This document shows, piece by piece, positions 32,881-39,700 of a DNA stretch of 64,000 bases. Origin of the DNA: Mytilus californianus (taxonomy: Eukaryota > Mollusca > Bivalvia > Mytilida > Mytilidae); assembly GCF_021869535.1 (NCBI RefSeq), contig NW_026262734.1, positions 90,959,285 through 91,023,284 of the forward strand, read 5' to 3'. Numbering within the stretch: the first letter of the stretch is position 1; each line of letters begins with the position of its first letter. Made by a program: the position numbers and the translations under genes. A model generated the notes under the pieces. It was given only the letters and a program-made list of their open reading frames with translations, had not been told where the DNA came from and ran no database searches.

Positions 32881-33313
32881 CTGGGGGAAGGTTCAGACGC
32901 CATTCCCAAGCGTCCGGTGGAAGGTTTAGAAGCCAATCGCTAGAATCCTCCTCTGTATTCTCTATGAGCCCCTTTTTCTTTGCAAGATTCAAGTGTCTGC
33001 CGCATAGGTCTTTACCAGGGCGGCATGGGTGTGTGCACTGGTGGCCTCGAATCGTCTTGGCAGGGCATTGGGGTTGTGGGGGACGCTGCACCTTACCATA
33101 CAGACGGCCAGAGTTCCACGCGTCGAAATCACCTCTACTGCTATCGATCGGGCGGATGATCGTGCGACCGCATTTCCAACACATCCTTGTCATATCGACC
33201 GAGTCCCACTCGTGCTTGCATTCAGGGGGTGGTCGTGAGGGCTTGGGAGCATTCTCAAACTCCCGATCCAAGTCCCGTTGATTCTCCAGGAAAAATTCCT
33301 GTAAGTGATTCAT
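32858..33313 (-). CDS. Zinc-binding protein of the Polinton
   Basis: 151 residues from the ATG at 33313. I prefer this start to the ATG at 33337, which lies inside the packaging-ATPase gene, because 33313 follows a TATAAAATAA-plus-poly-A start box 13 nt after the ATPase stop. Two metal-binding clusters are visible: C32-x-H34...C45-x2-C48, and C83-x9-C93-x3-C97...C104-x2-H107. The second resembles the cluster near residues 87-112 of PolB. The C-terminus repeats LNLPP(D/G)AWE twice and is encoded by drifted copies of the adjacent 22-bp iteron, so the array seems to have extended the gene. A nucleic-acid-binding role is likely but unproven; binding the iterons next door is a speculative possibility. 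Confidence 0.8.
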   Translation of the reverse strand: MNHLQEFFLENQRDLDREFENAPKPSRPPPECKHEWDSVDMTRMCWKCGRTIIRPIDSSRGDFDAWNSGRLYGKVQRPPQPQCPAKTIRGHQCTHPCRPGKDLCGRHLNLAKKKGLIENTEEDSSDWLLNLPPDAWEWRLNLPPGAWERFS

Positions 33314-33326
33314 TTTTTTTTTTATT

Positions 33327-34088
33327 TTATACCTCATAGAACTCTTCTAATTTGCATCGATATTTTCCATTTGCCATGGGGCTTGTGAGATCGATGGTTA
33401 CAAATCCATAAGGTTGGGACCAGCAATGCTTACACAGAGCGTCGAACTGTTCCTTGGTAAGATCGTTGCAGTGATCGCGCCGAATATAATCGAGATTCTT
33501 TGCATCTTGCTGAAAGAGACAGATAAAGTTTGCATTTTCTCGGATCGTTTGTCGGAGTAGTTTGAAGTAGTTCTGACACAGGTAGAAACAATCGACGTTG
33601 TTGTGACGACCGCGCACGTAGTAGTCTTCACACGTGTTCTGTTTGCTCAGCATCAAGTCGTCGAACACCATGAGGTTTTTGCGGCTGGGATCGAGTTCCC
33701 TGGGGTCTGGTACATCGCTCCCTTGCTCGAAGAAAAAAGTGGCGATACCACTCGGGTGTCGTGGTGGTGGTAAGGCGTTTACCACATCGATCAACGAGTA
33801 GGGTGAATTGCTCTTACACTGTAGGAGGTCTCGGATATCTTCCTTAGGGAAGCCTTTTCCCAGCGCTTGCTGCAACAGCTGGTAGATGGGCTGGTGAAGC
33901 GATTTTCCGAAGACGTACAATCGATCGTAGTCGAGCCATCCATCGCGCAGGAGTAGGTTGTTCAACAGCGTTGTTTTACCACAGTCCGACTTCCCAATGA
34001 TCAACCCTCTGATTGACCGCTGCGGTAGGAGGTAGTGATTGCTCCTCTTGGGAGCGTTGGCACTGTAGGAAATGTCTTCGACGTTCAT
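33327..34088 (-). CDS. FtsK/HerA-type DNA-packaging ATPase
   Basis: 253 residues, typical of the A32-like packaging ATPases of Polintons and related large DNA viruses. Walker A is GKSDCGKTT at about 32-40. Walker B is NLMVFDDL at about 138-145, with the two acidic residues D143-D144. A CFYLCQNY segment (about 167-174) fits the family's sensor region. It would power packaging of the element's DNA into a preformed capsid. Its ATG is only 19 bp from the ATG of the divergent zinc-knuckle ORF. No breaks are seen. Confidence 0.92.
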   Translation of the reverse strand: MNVEDISYSANAPKRSNHYLLPQRSIRGLIIGKSDCGKTTLLNNLLLRDGWLDYDRLYVFGKSLHQPIYQLLQQALGKGFPKEDIRDLLQCKSNSPYSLIDVVNALPPPRHPSGIATFFFEQGSDVPDPRELDPSRKNLMVFDDLMLSKQNTCEDYYVRGRHNNVDCFYLCQNYFKLLRQTIRENANFICLFQQDAKNLDYIRRDHCNDLTKEQFDALCKHCWSQPYGFVTIDLTSPMANGKYRCKLEEFYEV

Positions 34089-34097
34089 TTATTTAAA
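34086..34097 (-). promoter_or_regulatory. Start box TTTAAATAAATG in the 19-bp divergent intergenic space
   Basis: The box fills most of the gap between two divergent start codons (34089-34107) and contains the self-complementary ATTTAAAT. No minus-strand gene ends here, so it is not a stop-codon or poly(A) remnant. Confidence 0.6.
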
Positions 34098-34107
34098 TCA
34101 AATAACG

Positions 34108-34215
34108 ATGATCTTCTGCGTAAAATGTCGTAGGAAGACGGACACAGTTAACCCTGGTGAAACAATTACCATCAACGGAAGACGGAGGAAGGTTGGCAAC
34201 TGCAAGGGTTCATGA
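34108..34215 (+). CDS. 35-residue zinc-knuckle micro-ORF overlapping the integrase start
   Basis: ATG at 34108 opens a frame whose product starts MIFCVKCRRKTDT and ends VGNCKGS. Its TGA (34213-34215) overlaps the ATG of the integrase gene (34212-34214) as ATGA. CVKC plus a later Cys and the NGRRRK segment look like the first half of the small C-x2-C zinc-ribbon family (DUF5679-like) that I associate with Polinton integrase or PLA2 genes. The second C-x2-C pair is missing. Either it is a short coupled gene, or it is the remnant of an N-terminal zinc domain separated from the next gene by a deletion that also changed the frame. Confidence 0.55.
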   Translation: MIFCVKCRRKTDTVNPGETITINGRRRKVGNCKGS

Positions 34216-35477
34216 ACAAACTAATCAACCGATTATCCATGGAAATGCATCTCCCCGGACACAACTTCACCGGGCCAGGGACTAAACTTAGCAAGCGACT
34301 ACTCCCCGATGGCACCCCGAAGGCTTGGTCAAAACCCGTTAATCGAGTGGACCAGGCTGCATATCACCACGATCTTTGTTATGCCCAGCACAAGGATACA
34401 ACCGCAGGCAACTCCATCTGTGACAAAGCTATGCTAGCCTCGCTTAACACCATTCCCAACCCTACCACACGCGAACGCATGGACCGCAGCATCGTCGGAC
34501 CCATCATAGGTACCAAAGCTCGATTCGGTCTGGGTGTTAAAAAAAAAGTTCGCTGGACCGATGATTTAGCTGAGGAGTTGCACAAACCAGTTCGACGTAA
34601 GTTTCAAAAACACCGTGTGGTAGTGGGTGGTGTGGATGAGACCTGGGCGGCCGACCTTGTTGATATGAGTGCCTTTTCTAGGGACAACAAGGGAAATAAG
34701 TTCATCCTGAGCATCATCGATGTCTTCTCCAAATATGGCTGGTTGATACCACTCAAAAACAAGAAGGGGGTGACGGTGCGGGATGCCTTTCAAGCGGTGT
34801 TCAAGGAGCGTATGCCCAGGAAGCTTTGGACAGACAAAGGCAATGAGTTTTACAACAAGGATGTAAAGCAGCTGCTTCAAAAGCATGATATTGAGCTCTA
34901 CTCCACCGAAAATGAGGAAAAGTCGAGTGTGGTTGAGCGCTGGAATCGCACCATGAAAGAGAAAATGTTCAAATATTTCTCGGCCAACTCTACACGCACC
35001 TACATCAATGTTTTGGATAATCTTGTTCGCCAGTACAATACCACCAAGCACCGATCCATCAAAATGACCCCTGTCGCCGCAAGTCACAAGGAGCATGAAA
35101 ACAAGGTGTATTGGAACCTTTATGGCAGCATACCTCCCATGAAACCACCACGATTTCGTGCTGGCGACAAAGTCCGAATCACCAAGAAGAAAAGTACATT
35201 CGAGAAGGGATACACACCCCGCTGGACCGAGGAAGTATTCACCATTTCCCTAGTGTTGAACACTCAGCCGCCCACCTATCGCCTCAAGGATTTCAGCGGC
35301 GAGGAAATTCAGGGATCCTTCTATGAGCCCGAACTTCAAAAGACTGATCAGGACGTCTACCGCATAGAGAAGATCCTCCGCAGGCGAACCAAGAACGGGA
35401 TTAATGAAGTGTTTGTGAAGTGGAAGGGTTACCCTAAGAATTTTAACTCGTGGGTCCCACAATCAGATCTACAATAA
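34212..35477 (+). CDS. PLA2-like domain / rve integrase / chromodomain fusion
   Basis: 421 residues in one open frame. Residues about 13-80 look like a viral-type phospholipase A2: GPG at 21-23 as the calcium loop, RVDQAAYHHDLCY with the H53-D54 catalytic pair, and D71. Residues about 125-285 are a retroviral-type integrase: D148 in WAADLVDM, D208 in WTDKGNEF and E242 in SSVVERWNRT form a D-D-E triad with 33 residues between the last two. An SH3-like region (RAGDKVRI, about 316-345) and a chromodomain follow (382-421, with Y383, the WKGY block at 404-407 and W414). The integrase would join element ends to host DNA with 6-bp staggered cuts, and the chromodomain may bias insertion toward modified histones. 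The PLA2 part would suit particle entry instead, so the fusion is functionally odd. Confidence 0.92.
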   Translation: MNKLINRLSMEMHLPGHNFTGPGTKLSKRLLPDGTPKAWSKPVNRVDQAAYHHDLCYAQHKDTTAGNSICDKAMLASLNTIPNPTTRERMDRSIVGPIIGTKARFGLGVKKKVRWTDDLAEELHKPVRRKFQKHRVVVGGVDETWAADLVDMSAFSRDNKGNKFILSIIDVFSKYGWLIPLKNKKGVTVRDAFQAVFKERMPRKLWTDKGNEFYNKDVKQLLQKHDIELYSTENEEKSSVVERWNRTMKEKMFKYFSANSTRTYINVLDNLVRQYNTTKHRSIKMTPVAASHKEHENKVYWNLYGSIPPMKPPRFRAGDKVRITKKKSTFEKGYTPRWTEEVFTISLVLNTQPPTYRLKDFSGEEIQGSFYEPELQKTDQDVYRIEKILRRRTKNGINEVFVKWKGYPKNFNSWVPQSDLQ

Positions 35478-35488
35478 TCCTCAACAAC

Positions 35489-35518
35489 CTTTCCGGTCTC
35501 AACCTTGAGACTGGAAAG
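35489..35518. terminator. 14-bp hairpin between convergent integrase and fibre genes
   Basis: CTTTCCGGTCTCAA (35489-35502) and TTGAGACTGGAAAG (35505-35518) pair along 14 positions, with one G-U in the plus-strand transcript and a two-base loop. It lies 11 bp after the integrase stop and 10 bp before the fibre-gene stop on the other strand. Position suggests a two-way transcript end. No AATAAA is visible in this gap. Confidence 0.65.
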
Positions 35519-35528
35519 ATTTGGAAAA

Positions 35529-36005
35529 CTAAGCATGCTTCAATTCGACAAAAACCCTCAATGCATCCAAATCCGACTGTAGACGATCGTAAAGGGCTTT
35601 GGTGATGGGTTCGTTGTCAGTTCGTGGGAGTGGGAGATTCAGCACATGAAATTTTTGCATGTCCAAGTCTGTTTTCATCTTACCACCGTTGTTTGAGACG
35701 CATTCTGACTTGTCGACTTTACCATTTTCTACGGCCATCAGCTTTTTGGTGAGTTCTCCGATTGATGAGTCATACTCCTTTTGCATTCGCTTGATGGTCC
35801 TCTGCATCTGTTTACACTCAGAATCTAATTTATCAATATCTTTCATACCATCTTTCAACTCTTGGGTTACCCACCGTTTTGTCACAGCATCCGAGCTGTC
35901 CTTGGGATGTCCTAGGCTAGTAATGCGATTGTCGTTCATATCCAAATCCTGCAGCATTCGCCAAAGGGATGCGCGCTTTCTTGCATGAGATCCAAACTTA
36001 TCCAT
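35529..36005 (-). CDS. Coiled-coil, fibre-like protein
   Basis: 158 residues. Two similar blocks, about 20-46 (DLDMNDNRITSLGHPKDSSD then AVTK) and 113-140 (DLDMQKFHVLNLPLPRTDNE then PITK), flank a helical, heptad-rich centre (about 47-95). The pattern D-M-x-x-N-x-I-x-x-L-x-x-P...D-A-V-T-K is one I know from trimeric bacteriophage tail-fibre shafts. Together with the central coiled coil it suggests a trimeric spike or fibre, perhaps anchored at the penton. That role is inference. The gene follows the protease stop with no spacer (TAA-ATG) and converges on the integrase gene. Confidence 0.72.
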   Translation of the reverse strand: MDKFGSHARKRASLWRMLQDLDMNDNRITSLGHPKDSSDAVTKRWVTQELKDGMKDIDKLDSECKQMQRTIKRMQKEYDSSIGELTKKLMAVENGKVDKSECVSNNGGKMKTDLDMQKFHVLNLPLPRTDNEPITKALYDRLQSDLDALRVFVELKHA

Positions 36006-36014
36006 TTATTTATA
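36003..36014 (-). promoter_or_regulatory. Start box TATAAATAAATG, fibre-like gene
   Basis: Perfect box; the protease stop codon TAA directly abuts the ATG. Confidence 0.6.
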
Positions 36015-36425
36015 GAGTGAGAAGACCGCGTCCTCTAGCGACTTCCCCGCCGACAGCATATTCAACACGTACAAACAAAAGTGGCCACACACCACCGAGC
36101 CTCGCTGCTGTAATTCATCGGTGCTATATCGAATTTCAGGCTGTAAGTAGTTCACCATCTCGTCAGGCGGTGGCAATCCATAGGAGTCAAAGTAATACTT
36201 TACCGGCCCACGTTTATACCAGCAGGTCCAATGCGTTCCAGGACCTTCCCAGCTATCGTGATTCAAGATTCCACATTCGATGCGGCGCAGGCTGGGTGGT
36301 AGGGTATCTCGCATGAACACCCCTCTGAAACATGGGATCCCTAGGTCCTTGGTGGCTTTCACAAGGTCTACATTCGAAAGAGGTTTATTGGGAAGGGTTA
36401 TGTTGTGCACACGTATGCTGCTCAT
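36006..36425 (-). CDS. Adenain-type cysteine protease
   Basis: 139 residues, somewhat shorter than adenovirus protease. Conserved landmarks are GPGTHWTCWY with H65, YYFDSYGLPPP with D80, LQQRGS with Q106/Q107 (oxyanion) and VVCGHFCLYVLNML with the likely nucleophile C113. Family members cleave virion precursor proteins during maturation, often at (M/I/L)xGx-G sites; candidate sites exist in the small virion proteins of this element. Its ATG overlaps the stop of the preceding gene (ATGA). Intact. Confidence 0.9.
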   Translation of the reverse strand: MSSIRVHNITLPNKPLSNVDLVKATKDLGIPCFRGVFMRDTLPPSLRRIECGILNHDSWEGPGTHWTCWYKRGPVKYYFDSYGLPPPDEMVNYLQPEIRYSTDELQQRGSVVCGHFCLYVLNMLSAGKSLEDAVFSLYK

Positions 36426-36679
36426 TTATTTAATCCTAGCTTGCTGAGGTGTTGTAAAATCCTGTAATAATTTTTGGTAAATTCCATCATCGCTAAGATC
36501 TTTTCAGCTTCTTGTTCTTTAATCTCTTCAGCCTTTCTCTTCTGAATCTCCAAACGGTCTCTGAGTTTATCTTGTTTTTCATAGAGTTCCATCTTCTGGC
36601 GATATTCATTAATACATTCTTGACCCGAACCAGCATACCTGGTGAATTTTGTATAATTGTTGCGTTTACTTTTACCCAT
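36422..36679 (-). CDS. Small basic coiled-coil protein
   Basis: 85 residues from the ATG at 36679; a longer frame exists only with a TTG start. A basic N-terminus (MGKSKRNNYTKF) precedes a long highly charged helix (about 25-62, rich in Glu, Lys and Arg) and a short hydrophobic C-terminal helix. I do not recognise the family. It lies 30 bp after the PolB stop and its TGA overlaps the protease ATG, so it belongs to the same transcription block. Confidence 0.7.
   Translation of the reverse strand: MGKSKRNNYTKFTRYAGSGQECINEYRQKMELYEKQDKLRDRLEIQKRKAEEIKEQEAEKILAMMEFTKNYYRILQHLSKLGLNK
36423..36433 (-). promoter_or_regulatory. Start box TTAAATAAATG, protease gene
   Basis: One-base variant of the series. 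The upstream stop is TGA in ATGA, not the TAA of the box, so the box is kept although the stop does not use it. Confidence 0.55.
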
Positions 36680-36692
36680 TACTTTATTTATA
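36677..36692 (-). promoter_or_regulatory. Start box TATAAATAAAGTAATG, small coiled-coil gene
   Basis: TATAAATAAA lies 4 bp before the ATG and about 20 bp after the PolB stop, which is not part of it. Confidence 0.55.
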
Positions 36693-36709
36693 TGAATCAA
36701 AAGTGACCT

Positions 36710-39700
36710 TTAGATATCCTTTTCGATTTTGTAATGTCCATGGGCAAGAGTACTGATCCCATCCTCCAGAATATGTCGCTTGTCATCCTTGGCCGAGAGT
36801 GCTATTTTGTTGATTTCCTCGGTGTAGATCTGGTGAAGGCGGCTGCGGATGATGTTCATCGGCTTACATATTTCCAGCTGAGTGTCTAGGCATTGTTTGT
36901 ACTCAGCAAAGGTGATGTTTTGTTTGATGACAGACTTTGTTACTCCTTTTGCTCTCTTGGTGGTAGTGTGGTCGTTCATCTTGTAGGAGTATAACTTTGC
37001 CCGGAGACCTACAAACTCTGTCATCACTTTACCACCACACTCGTCCTTAAACATTCCAACCACCTTTTTGTTTACACCGGTGGGAATGCCTGAAGGATGT
37101 TCGGTAGGGTAGCTGGAGGTATCGAATTTTTCTTGGACGTGTGATGTAATGTCCTTGTAAAAGTCCTCGGTCTTAATCTCATAGGCCAAGCTGTCAGTGT
37201 CGGTAAAGAGCAGCTGGGCGTTGTCACCGTACATCTTCCTGATGAAACCGTAGTGAAAGTCATACATCAGGGTCTTTGAGATGTCCAGAATGCAGGCTCC
37301 CAAATACACAGGCTTATCAAACTTAAGCTTGGTCTTTTTCATGTGGACGGCTGCTAAGTTGTTGGTAAAGACGACCCGACGATCGAAGTTGGGTTTGGCC
37401 ACAAGCTTAAGTGCCTGCTTCTCACTATTGACCAGTCTGACGTCCACCCTCTTGCGGATGTTCTCCATGGTCTTTCCGAAAACTGAGACATTCATAAGTT
37501 TGAAAAAGTCTTTCTCAGAATCGGTCTTAGCTTTGGTGCGGAGAGCGGTGTTAAGATCGATGTAGTGTTTGAGCCATGGGGATTGTCTAAACCTGATAAT
37601 CCGACGTGTTTTGGTGAGTTTCATGCCCATCGTCAGGTACATTTTGAGATTTCCGTAGTGGAGAGTATACTTTTCGCGCTTACCTAGGTGAGGCACTAGC
37701 TTTCGCACCTTATTTATCTCCACATTCTCTGGAGCTAGTGGATAGTCATTGTGAGCATCATGAAGCTTTTCGGGGTACTCCAAATCACACTCTACCATGG
37801 CACCATATTCATGGTCATCGGGGTACTCTAGGATCTCCTCAATCTCCTCTGGCTCTACCCACTCAAAGTCTCCCGTGGGCAGAGATTGTACCATCGCCCA
37901 TCCGTAGAGGTTGTTGGCGTCAAGATAGGTCAAATACTTAGTTGGCTGGGAGCTATCAAAATTCTTCATGTAGGGATTGTTAGCCTTGCCATGTCGATGA
38001 GAGATCATGGCGACACCTCCTCTGGTTGCATTCTCAAACATCATCAGCATATCAGGGTCCGAGAGGAGTTCTAGTCTCACTCCTGTACATTTTAGCATTG
38101 CATCGTAGGATAGTCCTGGAGATGTGAAATAGTGTGCAGGGTCGAGTTTATAGTTAGCCATACATATATTCCTGAAGTCCTCAAAAATATCCTCCAATAT
38201 GGCTACATCACTTTCCAGGTATAGATTGTGGTAGTCCCGCAAAGTCTTACACTGTGCATAGTCCTCGTCGCTGATGTGTGTGCCATAGAGTTTGCTGAAG
38301 AATTCCTCCTTGGGTGGTAGTTGTGTTTCCTCTAGCTTGGCAGGTCCATCCATGTAATCATAGGGATATACTCCCTTCCTGATCATCAGTTCATATCGAT
38401 CGCCAAAGCACTTCTTTATTGCCCCGAATTGTTCCTTTGTAAGATTCCCTGCCAAGGTTTCCAGGGAGTTCGGTAGAAACCTGTATGAATCTATGAATCT
38501 CATCTCCAATGCTCCATCTACTTCTTTCGAGAAGCTGATGTATTTCTCATCGGTGTTAGGGATGCAGTTTATCTTACCTTCTCCAACTCCTAATTCGCTC
38601 ACAAAAAGATGGGCGTCGTATCCACTCAAGTTGTGGAAAACAATGGGTACATGTCTTGGAAGTTGGAAGTCCAAGTTGCACTGGTTGTGTGCTGCACCGC
38701 GATACTTACCTGAGAGGTGATCGTGGTCGCGAACCTTGTCACCAGCTAATTCACCACCGCAAATGTGACAGTTTGTGGTTGCTTCAAAAATCTCCTTATC
38801 ATCGTCGGTCATCTCTATAGGTTTGTTTTCCTTGTAAAGCTTAGCAATCTCCCTAACTTCCTGCTCCATGCACTGTACAAACTTTTTAGCTGCATCCTCT
38901 CCACAGTAGATGACTGAGTCTTTGTAATCACCGTGAGCATATTTCACCCTATAGCAAAAACCTGATGGTCGATGTTGTTGATATGCCTTTGTGTAGGCCT
39001 GTGATGGATCTGGCTGGCAAGTGTCGACCTTCTCCGTAAAACACTCGAAATCCGCATAAATGACGAATGGAACCCTCATCAACTTTTTGTGGTTATGGAA
39101 GGCTATGTGGGTTCCTTCCTCTGGCATCTCGATCCTTACTGCATCCTTCTGACTGCAATACTCCATATGCTCATCCAGGATATCCTGTCTTGAGAAGTGA
39201 GACAAACACCTGCGGCAAAAGAACAGTTCATGACCATGCTCTGAGATTTGACAGCTCAAAAGTCGAGATAGGCTCTTAATCCAGCAATAGTGCTGCTTGC
39301 TCTCATTGGTCAGGAACAGAAGATCCACATGTCTCGAACCTGTATTCTTAGATATTCTGAGTGGATATATTTGGAGGTCCTCTTCTTCATCTTCACCCTT
39401 CTTTACACCGTCAAAGCCAAAGACGTTAATGTTTAGGTCGGTGTTCTGCCTCTCGAATTTGTCAATGGCCTTTAGCGAGACTGGAAACTCAATGCCGTCA
39501 AAATTGAACTCATCAGCCCACTTTTTGTACTGACCCACCCGTTTGGTACAGTTTTTGTCAACTTCCTCATGATGTAGGGCTGAAAGAATGGCCCAGCGTA
39601 AGCATTCCTGATCAGTATTCTGCACATTGATGATAGCTTTCTTTTGAGCGGGCGGTTTTGGCAATGCTATGTAGGAACTGCCCTTGAGAGGTTTAAACTT

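Noticed and set aside
34212-35477. Integrase as part of an LTR retrotransposon
   Set aside because: No gag, protease-RT-RNaseH polyprotein or LTRs surround it; the neighbours and termini are those of a Polinton.
28648-36692. Start boxes as mere poly(A) signals (they contain AATAAA)
   Set aside because: Boxes occur at starts with no upstream gene end (32597, 34086) and are missing after the last genes of each block; a dual role is not excluded.
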